Assembly (NCBI RefSeq): GCF_008119665.1
Contig: NZ_CP043046.1
Location: 1,860,001-1,924,000 of the forward strand
Origin: Pigmentiphaga aceris
Lineage (GTDB): Bacteria; Pseudomonadota; Gammaproteobacteria; Burkholderiales; Burkholderiaceae_B
Reading direction: 5' to 3'
Length of the DNA: 64,000 bases
The stretch's first letter is position 1. Every line of letters begins with the position of its first letter. Shown here in pieces: positions 10,060-18,817 of this stretch. The notes under the pieces were generated by a model, which searched no databases, was not told where the DNA came from, and saw only the letters and a program-made list of their open reading frames with translations. A program made the translations under genes and the position numbers.

Positions 10060-11394
10060 ATGCCGGCTACCTCGATGTCACTCTCTTTGAAGCCATTCCC
10101 GCGTTCGACAGACAACCCCGACACACCGGGTGGCGATGTGGCCGTGCTCGCTTCATTGTCTGACGCTGGCGTGTCCGATGTTCTCCTTCCTGACCATGGC
10201 CCAGGCGACCTCATCCTGGTATTGAACTGCGGATCGTCCAGCATCAAGTTCGCCATGTTCGAGGCTGCGGGACACATCGCGCGCAAACCCCTCTGGCACG
10301 GCAAGATCGAGGGCATTTCGAGCAGCGCACCCCGTTTCGGGGAAAGCGGGTTTGGTACCGAACACGTCGACCTGGATGCTGCCGCGCCGTATCACGATGC
10401 ACTGGCCTTGATCCGTGCACGCGTGCGCGCCAGATTGCGAGGGCGACGCATCTGCGCCGTGGCGCATCGCGTGGTGCACGGCGGCAGCAAGTATGTGGCA
10501 CCTGTGCGCATCGACAGCGCAGTGCTGGCTGATCTGAAAACCTACATTCCGCTTGCGCCGCTGCACCAACCCTTTGCACTGGACGCCATCGAAACCCTGT
10601 TGATCGAACGTCCCGATCTGGTCCAGATTGCCTGCTTCGACACCGCGTTCCATCACACCTTGCCCGATGTCGAACGCATGCTGCCCCTGTCCTGGGATGC
10701 ATGGCAGAACAACTTGCGGCGCTTCGGCTTTCATGGCCTGTCCTACGAATACATGTCGGTGGCGCTTGCCGAACGATACGGCGACCTGGCCTGCGGCCGA
10801 GTGATCGTGGCGCACCTGGGCAGCGGTGCCAGCCTATGCGCCATGCAGGGTCTGAAAAGTGTCGCCACCACCATGGGCTTTTCGGCCTTGGACGGCCTGA
10901 TGATGGGTACGCGCTGCGGCGCGCTGGACCCAGGTGTGGTGCTGTATCTGTTGCAAAGTCTTGGCATGACTCCCGACGAACTGGGGCACAAGCTTTATCA
11001 CGAGTCCGGCTTGCTGGGCGTGTCCGGCATGTCTGCCGATCCGCGCGTATTGCTCGATGCGGAATCACACAGCGAGCCAGCACGCGCTGCGCTGGCTTTG
11101 TATGTTCGTCGCATCGTGCGCGAGATCGGCGCACTGGTCGCCGTGCTGGGTGGCTTGGACATGCTGGTGTTCACCGCAGGCATTGGCGAACACAGCGATA
11201 TCTTGCGTGCGCGTATCTGCAGGGCGCTGGGCTTTGTCGGCGTACAGCTGGACCCGGATGCCAACGCCACCCACGCCCCGCTGATCTCCGGCCCGCACAG
11301 CAGGGTGATGGTGGCGGTTGAGCCGACCAACGAGGAATGGATTGCAGCCTTGCGCACAGCGGCGTTGATTGCTGCGGGCGATGTTTTGCTGTAA
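10060..11394 (+). CDS. ackA: Acetate (acyl) kinase
   Basis: 444 aa. Transfers phosphate between acetyl phosphate and ADP. Family motifs: VLNCGSSSIKF, AHRVVHGG, FDTAFHHTLP, FGFHGLSYEY, HLGSGASLCA, MGTRCGALDPG and FTAGIGEHS. The core begins near residue 50, so this start leaves an N-terminal extension of about 50 residues without recognisable domain; a later GTG could be the true start, but no better ribosome site stands out. Divergent from the MaoC-phosphotransacetylase fusion, with which it probably works. Substrate could be a longer acyl phosphate given that partner. Confidence 0.93.
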   Translation: MPATSMSLSLKPFPRSTDNPDTPGGDVAVLASLSDAGVSDVLLPDHGPGDLILVLNCGSSSIKFAMFEAAGHIARKPLWHGKIEGISSSAPRFGESGFGTEHVDLDAAAPYHDALALIRARVRARLRGRRICAVAHRVVHGGSKYVAPVRIDSAVLADLKTYIPLAPLHQPFALDAIETLLIERPDLVQIACFDTAFHHTLPDVERMLPLSWDAWQNNLRRFGFHGLSYEYMSVALAERYGDLACGRVIVAHLGSGASLCAMQGLKSVATTMGFSALDGLMMGTRCGALDPGVVLYLLQSLGMTPDELGHKLYHESGLLGVSGMSADPRVLLDAESHSEPARAALALYVRRIVREIGALVAVLGGLDMLVFTAGIGEHSDILRARICRALGFVGVQLDPDANATHAPLISGPHSRVMVAVEPTNEEWIAALRTAALIAAGDVLL

Positions 11395-11568
11395 GACGCA
11401 CCGCCCATGCATGAGTCTTTATCCGAATGATTCGGCAAAAACAACTCTTCCTTAAACATGAGCGGACATCGGGGCAAGTTCATCCATTGAACGCCGGTGC
11501 GTTGCTGTTCTTTTTCGCAGAGCGCTTTTTTCGGTAGGCCAGATCCCGTCAAGCGCGGCTCAGTTCAC

Positions 11569-12054
11569 TTAACGGCGTTCGTCAGTCGACCCGCCAGAAC
11601 CGGCCGCTGCCCCGGAACCAGGCATACCGCTGGTGCCCGCGCCCCCACTGCTTGACCCACTACCGGCTGGTGCGCGCGAATTTGATGTGCCACCAGAACT
11701 TTGCGGCATCGCAGGATTGGCGCTGGAATTACCCGACGGATTCCCTGACGTGTTGCCCGGCGGAACACCCGGCGGCCCTGGGGGAGCATGAGGCGGCGCG
11801 CTGCCGCCTGCCCTGCGCATTGTCTCGCCGGTGCCCGATGCGCTGCTCGACGTCGTGCCAGTCCCCGCCCCTGTATTGCCACCGGTGTTCGTGCCGGCCT
11901 CCACGCCGGCGCTGCCCCCGGAACTCGTCACGCCGCTTGTACCCGTACGTGGGGTGGGTGTGTTGCTCGCATCACATGCGCTCAAGGACACGGTGACGAT
12001 CATGGCCGCGCTTAGCGCGCACCATCTGTTCGAAGATCGTGTGTGGGTTTGCAT
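11569..12054 (-). CDS. Low-complexity Gly/Ser/Pro-rich lipoprotein
   Basis: 161 aa from the ATG at 12054. The start MQTHTRSSNRWCALSAA is followed by a hydrophobic stretch and the lipobox LSAC, Cys27, so a type II lipoprotein signal is clear. The mature part is almost entirely Gly, Ser, Thr, Pro and Asn in repetitive runs, without any recognisable domain, so a surface or periplasmic spacer is all that can be inferred. The frame continues to an ATG at 12159 that has a better ribosome site (GGAG), but this would put the lipobox at residue 62, unusually late. No homologous family recognised. Confidence 0.6.
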   Translation of the reverse strand: MQTHTRSSNRWCALSAAMIVTVSLSACDASNTPTPRTGTSGVTSSGGSAGVEAGTNTGGNTGAGTGTTSSSASGTGETMRRAGGSAPPHAPPGPPGVPPGNTSGNPSGNSSANPAMPQSSGGTSNSRAPAGSGSSSGGAGTSGMPGSGAAAGSGGSTDERR

Positions 12055-12159
12055 GTGCACAGCGGTACGTTCGCCTTGGCTTGCCAACGCCAAGTCAGCC
12101 ATTGAGACACGCGGCGATGAGCGTGCCGCGAATGTGTATTGCGGTGTTGAATCAGTCAT

Positions 12160-12496
12160 GGGATCTCCAGGAAATATGGCCGGCCTCGTGGCGCTTGTGC
12201 ACCGCAGGCGCGACGCGTTGCTTGCGTGATCACCTCTCGATTCATCGCAGGGACGACATCAACAACCGAAAGGCAATGCATACGGACGTTCGCGCAAGCG
12301 ACGTTCCCATCGTCAACGGCTATCAAGAAAGAAAAAGAGATAAAAAAATCAAGCAGCAAGGATGGCTCACGCATCCAGGGCAAGGGGGACAACACGCTTG
12401 AGCAGGCAAGCGAATTGCTCGCGACTGCCGACGCCTGACCGCGATTGCCGGGGGAAGTCTCGGCGACGAGCCATCGTGTTGCTCTTGAGAGGTCCC
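12160..12496. other. Divergent intergenic region, no gene seen
   Basis: This stretch lies between the lipoprotein gene and the dehydrogenase operon. It holds an A-rich tract near 12328-12360. Frames that stay open here on either strand have compositions unlike neighbouring proteins and no convincing start. It presumably carries the promoters of both flanking units; no clear operator was found. Confidence 0.4.
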
Positions 12497-13297
12497 ATGG
12501 ACGCCACCCCTCCTACCAGCCGCCGCGCCTTGCTCAAGGCGCTTGCGGTGGGCGTGCCCGCCGCACTTGGCGCTGCCGCCCGCGCCACCGCCCAACCTGC
12601 ATCTGTTACCGCAGCAACGCCCTCACCAGGCACGACTCCTGCCATATCTGCAGGTGCCGCGCCTGCCACCACCAGCACTGTCGCGGCCCCACGAACACGC
12701 GTACTGGGATTTTTCAACACTGCAGAAGCCGTCTGCATGGATGCGATCGCGAGCCGCCTGATTCCAGACGACGAGTTGGGCCCGGGTGCCAAGGAAGCAG
12801 GCGTGACCTTCTTCCTTGATCAACAACTGTCGGGCGGCTGGGGCACGGGCGATCATTTCTATCGCCACGGACCTTTCGAGCCGGGCACGCTTGAGCAGGG
12901 CTATCAGTTGTCATTCACCCCAGCCCAGATGTTCCGCTTGGGCCTGGAAAAACTGAACGAGTCCAGCCATACCGCTAATGGCAAGAGCTTTGCCGAACTG
13001 CCATCCAGCGAACAGGACGTCATGCTGAAACGCATGCAGGCCGGAGAACTGGATTTCGGACCATTGCCGTCCGCGATTTTCTTTCAGGCGCTGCTGGACG
13101 GAACCATGGAAGGGTTTTTCTCCGATCCGATCTATGGCGGCAACAACGGCATGGCAGGGTGGACCTTGGTCGGGTTCCCCGGCGCATATGCCAGCTATGC
13201 CAACGATATCGATCGTCACGGTGTCGCATGGACGCGGCCGCCCGTCTCGATTGCCGATGCCCATGCACACGGCGCAGCCGGGGAGACACACCGATGA
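12497..13297 (+). CDS. Gluconate 2-dehydrogenase subunit 3-like protein (Tat-exported small subunit)
   Basis: 266 aa. The N-terminus has a twin-arginine signal, SRRALLKALAVGVPAALG, ending near an Ala-rich cleavage site, so it is exported folded. After a Thr/Ala/Pro linker the domain has FNTAEAVCMDAIASRLIPDD and a later PIYGGNNGMAGWTLVGFPG, both typical of the gluconate 2-dehydrogenase gamma/small-subunit family, which escorts the flavoprotein through Tat. ATG with GAGAGG just upstream. The stop overlaps the start of the next gene (ATGA), showing tight coupling with the GMC subunit. Confidence 0.9.
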   Translation: MDATPPTSRRALLKALAVGVPAALGAAARATAQPASVTAATPSPGTTPAISAGAAPATTSTVAAPRTRVLGFFNTAEAVCMDAIASRLIPDDELGPGAKEAGVTFFLDQQLSGGWGTGDHFYRHGPFEPGTLEQGYQLSFTPAQMFRLGLEKLNESSHTANGKSFAELPSSEQDVMLKRMQAGELDFGPLPSAIFFQALLDGTMEGFFSDPIYGGNNGMAGWTLVGFPGAYASYANDIDRHGVAWTRPPVSIADAHAHGAAGETHR

Positions 13298-15066
13298 GCA
13301 AGACACTTCCTGCGGTCGATGTGGCCATCATCGGCGGTGGCTGGACAGGGTCGGTCATTGGCAAAGAACTGGCCGCGGCGAAACAGCGCGTGGTGGTGCT
13401 GGAGCGCGGCGAGCCACGCTGGCCCTCGCCAGACTTCCAGGCACCCACCGTGCACGACGAACTGAAGTACGTTCGACGCCATGCCTTGCATCAGAACACC
13501 GCGACAGAGACCTGCACCTTCCGCAACAACACGCAGCAAAAAGCCTTGCCCATGCGCCGCTGGCAATTTGCCTATCCGGCCACGCACCTGGGTGGAGCCG
13601 GCAGCCACTGGTCTGGCGCGTATTACCGCTTCGATCCGACCGACTTCAAGATGCGCAGCCATTACAGCGACCGGTACGGCGCAAAGATCTTCGATGAAGA
13701 CTTGAGCACCCAGGACTGGCCACTGAGCTACGACGAACTGGAACCCTATTTCGATCGCTTCGACTATCTGATTGGCGCGTCCGGTTATGCGGGTAATCTG
13801 AAAGGAAAATTGCAGCCCGGCGGCAATCCCTTCGAGCCCTGGCGCTCACGCCCCTATCCGAATCCGCCGATGAAAGTGCCGTATGCACCGGCACTGTTCG
13901 GCGAAGCCGCCGCCAAACTGGGGTATCACCCCTACGTACAACCCTCGGCATTGGTCACCCGGCCGTATATCAATTCCGAGGGGCTGCCGATGAGTGCGTG
14001 TGTGTATTGCGGCTTCTGTTCGAACTTCGGCTGTGAACACTTTGCGAAAGCATCGCCGCAGGTGTGTGTGCTGCCCGTGGCCATGAAGCTGCCGGACTTT
14101 GAATTGCGCACCGGTACCCATGTGCTGCGCGTGGAGTTGACACCCGACGGCAAGCACGCCCGTGGCGTGACCTACGTGGACGCCGCCGGGGAAGAAGTCT
14201 TCCAACCCGCCGACATCGTGATCCTCAGCGCGTTCAGCATCAACAACGTGCGCTTGCTGCTGCTGTCGAAGATCGGCAAACCCTACGACCCTGACACCAG
14301 CACCGGTGTGGTCGGACGCAACTACACCCACCAGACCACGTCCGGGGTGAACCTGTTTTTCGAGGAATCCTTCAACATCAATCCTTTCATGGGAGCCGGT
14401 GCGGTAGCGGTCACCATGGACGATTTCAGCGCGGACAACTTTGACCACGGCCCGCATGGATTTGTCGGCGGTGGTTATCTGCAGATCCAGGTGGTCAGCG
14501 GTGCCCCGATCAGTTATCACCCCACGCCGCGCGGCACGCCAGGATGGGGCAGCGAATGGAAGCAGGCGGTGCGCCGCTATTACAACCATTCGGCATCGAT
14601 CACCATCACCGGTTCGGCGATGCCGACCCGAGGCAGTTATCTGAGCCTGGACCCAACCTACAAAGATGCATGGGGCCAGCCGTTGCTGCGCATCACCTAT
14701 GACTTGCCGGACAACGACATCCGCATGTCGGCATTCCTGACTGCGCGTGGTGACGAGATCGGCAAGGCCATGCGCGGTGTGACCTTGACCGAACCCGGCC
14801 CACGCAAGCGACCCTTCACCGCGACCTCGTATCAGTCCACCCACCTGACCGGCGGTGCCGCTATCGGTGCCGATCCGGCCACCAGCGTGGTCAACCGGGC
14901 CGGCCAGTGCTGGGATGTGCCCAACGTGTTCGTGACCGGTGCGTCGCTGTTCCCGCAGAACTCCGGCTATAACCCGACCGGCACGGTAGGTGCCACCGCA
15001 TACTGGATCGCTGAACGCATCTTGAAGGACTACCTGGCCGCGCCAGGAAAGCTGGTGCAGACATGA
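13294..15066 (+). CDS. GMC-family FAD-dependent dehydrogenase, catalytic subunit
   Basis: 590 aa. The N-terminal FAD dinucleotide fold is IIGGGWTGSVIGKELAAA, and the C-terminal GMC segment is VTGASLFPQNSGYNPTGTVG, with the catalytic His/Asn region there. A cysteine-rich insert CVYCGFCSNFGCEH resembles the Fe-S or Cys cluster region of gluconate/glucose/sorbitol dehydrogenase large subunits. It would oxidise a sugar, sugar acid or alcohol in the periplasm and pass electrons to the cytochrome encoded next. No signal peptide is visible, consistent with export by hitch-hiking on the Tat subunit. It overlaps both neighbours by 4 bp. Substrate unknown. Confidence 0.93.
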   Translation: MSKTLPAVDVAIIGGGWTGSVIGKELAAAKQRVVVLERGEPRWPSPDFQAPTVHDELKYVRRHALHQNTATETCTFRNNTQQKALPMRRWQFAYPATHLGGAGSHWSGAYYRFDPTDFKMRSHYSDRYGAKIFDEDLSTQDWPLSYDELEPYFDRFDYLIGASGYAGNLKGKLQPGGNPFEPWRSRPYPNPPMKVPYAPALFGEAAAKLGYHPYVQPSALVTRPYINSEGLPMSACVYCGFCSNFGCEHFAKASPQVCVLPVAMKLPDFELRTGTHVLRVELTPDGKHARGVTYVDAAGEEVFQPADIVILSAFSINNVRLLLLSKIGKPYDPDTSTGVVGRNYTHQTTSGVNLFFEESFNINPFMGAGAVAVTMDDFSADNFDHGPHGFVGGGYLQIQVVSGAPISYHPTPRGTPGWGSEWKQAVRRYYNHSASITITGSAMPTRGSYLSLDPTYKDAWGQPLLRITYDLPDNDIRMSAFLTARGDEIGKAMRGVTLTEPGPRKRPFTATSYQSTHLTGGAAIGADPATSVVNRAGQCWDVPNVFVTGASLFPQNSGYNPTGTVGATAYWIAERILKDYLAAPGKLVQT

Positions 15067-16028
15067 TGCTGCGACGAACCACGGAAAGCCCGGATATGCC
15101 CGAGCATCAGGCACCAGGGCAGGGCGGAAGAAACCTGACGCTGCTCCTGATCATTCTGTTTGTGCCGGCTGTGGTGGTGCTGGTGGCCGTCACTATGGTG
15201 ATGGGGCGCGCCTGGATGGATGGCCTTGCCGTCCGCGCGGTGGCCGTGACGGCCCCGCAAATGGTGGATACCGGCCCGGCAGTGGGCGTTGGTCCGGCAC
15301 CGCAAACCGGCCGGCAGGCAGACGCGCCGGGTAGCCAGCAAGCCGCTACGCCCACGTCACCGATCAACACCGTCACGTCACCGACCGCAGAAGTCATGCG
15401 CCTGGCCACCGACTTCTCGCCCGCCCGGCCGGCGTGGGAAGGGGCCTTGGCCGCAGGTACTGCAGACGAGGGGCAGCAGATTGTCGACGTGGGAGGTCCC
15501 GGATTGGTGGCGTGCAGTTCGTGTCATGGCAAGGCAGGCATCGCACCTGCCGGCAGCCCGTTCCCGGACCTGGCCGGCAAGCAGGCCGAATACATCGCCA
15601 AACAGCTGATGGATTTTCGCGCAGGCACGCGCAACCACGCGATCATGACGCCGATTGCACGCGCCATGAAAGACAGTGACGTAGGGGCTGTCGCCAAGTA
15701 TTTCGGTGGATTGCCATTGCGTCCTGCCCCTGTCCGCGCAACGGGGCCTGCACGCGGCGAAGCGCTGGATCGGATTGGCGACATGGCACTGGGCTTGCCG
15801 GCCTGTGCGAACTGTCACGGCATGGGCGGGGCAGGCATCGGGCCTTTGCTGCCGTCGTTGGCGGGTGAGCCGGCGGAATACCTGATTGCGCAGCTGCACG
15901 CCTTCCGGGCGGGCAGTCGCAGCAATGACGATGGCGGGGTGATGCGGGGCTTTGCCAAGCGGCTGTCCGAAACGGATATCCGTGCGTTGGCCGAGTTTTA
16001 TGCCGCGACGAAGTCGGGGCAGAGGTAA
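15063..16028 (+). CDS. Membrane-anchored dihaem cytochrome c (dehydrogenase electron-transfer subunit)
   Basis: 321 aa. One membrane helix at ~25-48 (LLIILFVPAVVVLVAVTMVM) is followed by a Pro/Thr/Ala-rich linker and two class I cytochrome c domains with CSSCH (151-155) and CANCH (248-252). Later Met residues (IMTPIARAM, GGVMRGFAKRL) can supply the sixth haem ligands. It should take electrons from the GMC subunit and pass them to the quinone pool or an oxidase. Classical gluconate dehydrogenase cytochromes have three haems; this one has two. The start overlaps the GMC stop by 4 bp. Confidence 0.93.
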   Translation: MMLRRTTESPDMPEHQAPGQGGRNLTLLLIILFVPAVVVLVAVTMVMGRAWMDGLAVRAVAVTAPQMVDTGPAVGVGPAPQTGRQADAPGSQQAATPTSPINTVTSPTAEVMRLATDFSPARPAWEGALAAGTADEGQQIVDVGGPGLVACSSCHGKAGIAPAGSPFPDLAGKQAEYIAKQLMDFRAGTRNHAIMTPIARAMKDSDVGAVAKYFGGLPLRPAPVRATGPARGEALDRIGDMALGLPACANCHGMGGAGIGPLLPSLAGEPAEYLIAQLHAFRAGSRSNDDGGVMRGFAKRLSETDIRALAEFYAATKSGQR

Positions 16029-16160
16029 ATGCAGCGGAATACTGGTGACCAAGGCTTCCCCTTCTCCTCACGTCAGGTTGCATCCCAGCTTTCGTCATCG
16101 TCCCAGGTCCACTAGGATGTCGGCTGCCCGTCCGACTTCCGGACCTCTTCCGATTCCGTC

Positions 16161-17771
16161 ATGACACCTCTTGATGCGCTCCGTTATCCCTATGCCTCCC
16201 GTCGCAACGCCGTTTTTGCCAATCGCGGCATGGTGGCGACCTCGCAGCCACTCGCGGCGCAGGTCGGACTGAAAGTCCTGCAAGACGGCGGCAATGCGAT
16301 CGATGCGGCAGTCGCCACGGCGGCGGCGCTGACGGTGGTCGAACCGACTGCCAACGGCATTGGTGGTGATGCGTTTGCGCTGGTGTGGACCGGTGGCAAG
16401 CTGCACGGCCTGAATGCCAGCGGCCCGGCCGGCAAGCTGGCCTCCGCCCAGGCCCTGCGCGATCGCGGTCTGACCGAGATGCCGACCTACGGCGGCGAAG
16501 CCGTTACCGTGCCGGGCACCCCAAGTGCCTGGGTGGCACTGGCCGAACGTTTCGGCAAGCTGCCCTTGTCGCAGTCGATGGCGGGTGCCATCGAGCTGGG
16601 CGAGCGCGGTTACCCGGTGTCGCCCACCGTAGCCTATGCCTGGGAAATCGCATTCAACAAATTCCGCTCCTTGCCGCAAACCGACAGCTTGCGCCACTGG
16701 TTCGACACCTTCGCCCCCAATGGCCGCGCACCGATCTCAGGCGAAGTGGTTCGCGCCGAGGGCCACGCACGCACGCTGGCCAGCATCGCATCAGACGGCG
16801 GCGAAAGCTTCTATCGCGGTGCGTTGGCCGAGCAGACCCTGGCCTTGCTAAATCAGGCAGGCGGCCTGCTGACGGCTGAAGACCTGGCCGGCTATCGCCC
16901 TGAATGGGTTGACCCGATCCGCACCGACTATCGCGGCTACGATGTCTGGGAAATCCCGCCGAACGGCCACGGCATTGTGTCCCTGATTGCGCTGAACCTG
17001 CTCAAGGGCTTCGAGTTTACCGAGCGCGATACGGTGCAGACATGGCATCGTCAGATCGAGGCCTTGAAACTCGCTTTCGCAGACGGCTTCGCGCACATCG
17101 CAGACCCGTCGCACATGCGGGTCAGCATCGAGGACCTGCTGTCCGATGCCTACGCCGACGAGCGCCGCAAGCTGATCGGCGACCGCGCCAGCCTGCCGCT
17201 GGCCGGATCGCCGTCGCGGGGCGGCACGGTGTACTTAAGCACGGCCGACTCGGAGGGCAACATGGTGTCCTTCATCCAGAGCAATTACATGGGCTTCGGA
17301 TCGGGCCTGGTGGTGCCGGGCACAGGCATCGCGCTGCACAATCGCGGCAACAACTTCACGCTGGAAGCCGGGCACCCGAACGAGTTCGCACCGGGCAAGC
17401 GTCCTTACAACACGATCATCCCCGGCTTCATGTCGCGCGATGGCAAGCCGGTGGGGCCGTTCGGGGTGATGGGTGGTTTCATGCAACCGCAGGGCCATGT
17501 GCAGATGGTGATGAATACCATCGATTTCGGCTTGAATCCGCAAGCTTCGCTGGACGCGCCGCGTTGGGAGTGGACGCATGGCAAGACGATCGATATCGAG
17601 CATTCGACGCCAGAACATCTGTTCCGCGGTCTGGCTGCGCTGGGCCACGACGTAAGCTGGTCCCCCCGACCCCTGGCCTTCGGTCGCGGACAGATCATCT
17701 GGCGTGATGATCACGGTACTTTGTGTGGCGGTACAGAACCCCGCGCTGACGGGCAGGTCGCGGCTTGGTAA
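16161..17771 (+). CDS. ggt: Gamma-glutamyltransferase family protein
   Basis: 536 aa. An Ntn-hydrolase family enzyme that cleaves gamma-glutamyl bonds such as in glutathione. The large-subunit part has MVATSQPLAAQVGLKVLQDG and VEPTANGIGGDAFALVW. The autocatalytic cleavage/nucleophile Thr is expected in RGGTVYLSTADSEG, followed by SNYMGFGSGLVVPGTGIALHN. The C-terminal part GVMGGFMQPQGHVQM is conserved. No signal peptide is seen, so this branch is probably cytoplasmic. It lies 132 bp downstream of the cytochrome gene and may have its own promoter; the non-coding repeat locus A follows. Confidence 0.92.
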   Translation: MTPLDALRYPYASRRNAVFANRGMVATSQPLAAQVGLKVLQDGGNAIDAAVATAAALTVVEPTANGIGGDAFALVWTGGKLHGLNASGPAGKLASAQALRDRGLTEMPTYGGEAVTVPGTPSAWVALAERFGKLPLSQSMAGAIELGERGYPVSPTVAYAWEIAFNKFRSLPQTDSLRHWFDTFAPNGRAPISGEVVRAEGHARTLASIASDGGESFYRGALAEQTLALLNQAGGLLTAEDLAGYRPEWVDPIRTDYRGYDVWEIPPNGHGIVSLIALNLLKGFEFTERDTVQTWHRQIEALKLAFADGFAHIADPSHMRVSIEDLLSDAYADERRKLIGDRASLPLAGSPSRGGTVYLSTADSEGNMVSFIQSNYMGFGSGLVVPGTGIALHNRGNNFTLEAGHPNEFAPGKRPYNTIIPGFMSRDGKPVGPFGVMGGFMQPQGHVQMVMNTIDFGLNPQASLDAPRWEWTHGKTIDIEHSTPEHLFRGLAALGHDVSWSPRPLAFGRGQIIWRDDHGTLCGGTEPRADGQVAAW

Positions 17772-17804
17772 TGGTGACTGCCTGGTTTTGTTGGGGCGGT
17801 GTTT

Positions 17805-18193
17805 TTGTTCTTTAGTCAGTCGCGGGTGGTGGGGCCGCGGCGTCTGCCCCGCTGGACGTTGGCGTCGGGACTTCCGCCCTCCACCTCGTCCAGAAGGGCC
17901 GCCACCACGGCCCCACCACCCACGCCTTCAGAACTGCTTTGGTTAACAGCAGATCCCGCCTGTGGACGTGCGGAATCTTTTGGCTGCCAAGTGCTGGAAA
18001 CGGTTCTCGGCATCCGGCGGCCACCATTCTTGAACGCCACGCGGCTGGCCTTGGGGATTGGCCGCCCAGGTCGCCACGAAGCGACTCAGCGGCTCGCGCG
18101 TCTGGTCGTAAATCACTGGCCTTTTAGGGCAGCGCCACTCACCGAAGTCGCGCTCCTGCTTGATGGTGGGGTGACACCGAAGCGGGTGGCCGC
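17805..18193 (+). repeat. Repeat locus A, left arm (~389 bp)
   Basis: This arm is repeated in inverted orientation at 18428-18817, and related arms are at 45569-45959 and 46094-46484. It begins TTGTTCTTTAGTCAGTCG and ends CGAAGCGGGTGGCCGC. Near the outer end, GGGTGGTGGGGCCG (17824-17837) pairs exactly with CGGCCCCACCACCC (17908-17921), and inside it CTGGAC (17852-17857) pairs with GTCCAG (17888-17893), forming a long nested hairpin. Open frames across it are not conserved between arms in a way that supports a protein. No transposase is present. Confidence 0.8.
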
Positions 18194-18427
18194 CGCATCA
18201 CGGCATGCGGAGAGCGACCGCGACGATTGTGGCGCTGGCGGCTGATTGGATATATGCACTCCACGCCGTGCGAGGGCTTTCGGAAACGCCTGGCAGCATC
18301 AGCGTTTACCGCCGTTCTTCACCATTTCTCACTGCTCCGAACGTTCTTCATCGCTCCGCACGTTCGATGCGCAGCCGTCAACGCGCTAACCTTCAACGCC
18401 CCGCTTTTTCGTCGCATTACCTGGTGT
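18194..18427. other. Repeat locus A, central segment
   Basis: 234 bp between the two inverted arms. Its edges match the centre of locus B: TCACGGCATGCGGAGAGCG resembles TCACTGCATGCATAGAATG, and TTTTTCGTCGCATTACCTGG resembles TTTTCGTCGCATTACCTGG. A frame from an ATG at 18205 gives MRRATATIVALAADW, matching the start MPAAIIALAAE of the small ORF in locus B, but the later conserved part (FRRITWCAATRF) lies in another frame here. I read it as a decayed or non-coding relative. Confidence 0.55.
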
Positions 18428-18817
18428 GCGGCCACCCGCTTCCGTGTCACCCCACCATCAAGCAGACGTGCAAATTCTCTTGCGTGGCGCTGCTCTTAAA
18501 GGCCTCTAAAGAACGGTCAGAACCGTGAGCCGCTGAGCCGCTTCGTGGCGACCTGGCCAGCCAGTCCCCTAAGCCAGTCGCGTGGCGATCAAGAAACGTG
18601 GCCCAAGAATGCCGAGAACCGATTCCAGCACCAAGCAGCCAGAAAATCAGAAGCCGCCCAAAGGCGGCATGCGCTTTTAACCAAACGTCTTTGAAGGCGT
18701 GGGTGGTGGGGCCGGATTGGCTGCCCTTCTGGACGACGTGGAGGGCGGGAGTCCCGACGCGAAAGTCCAGCGGGGCAGACGAGCCGGCCCCACCACCCAC
18801 GACTGACTAAAGAACAA
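18428..18817 (-). repeat. Repeat locus A, right arm (~390 bp, inverted)
   Basis: Reverse complement of the same family as 17805-18193 with many substitutions. Its hairpin stem is 17 bp and exact: 18699-18715 (GTGGGTGGTGGGGCCGG) pairs with 18784-18800. The outer end GACTGACTAAAGAACAA is the complement of the left arm start, so the two arms form a ~390-bp imperfect inverted repeat. Confidence 0.8.

Noticed and set aside
11426..11536. 36-codon plus-strand frame downstream of ackA (MIRQKQLFLKHERTSG...)
   Set aside because: No ribosome site, no family recognised, and it lies in a short intergenic gap.
12226..12438. 70-codon plus-strand frame in the gap before the dehydrogenase operon
   Set aside because: Ser/Thr/Lys-rich with no homology signal and no conserved start; more likely leader DNA.
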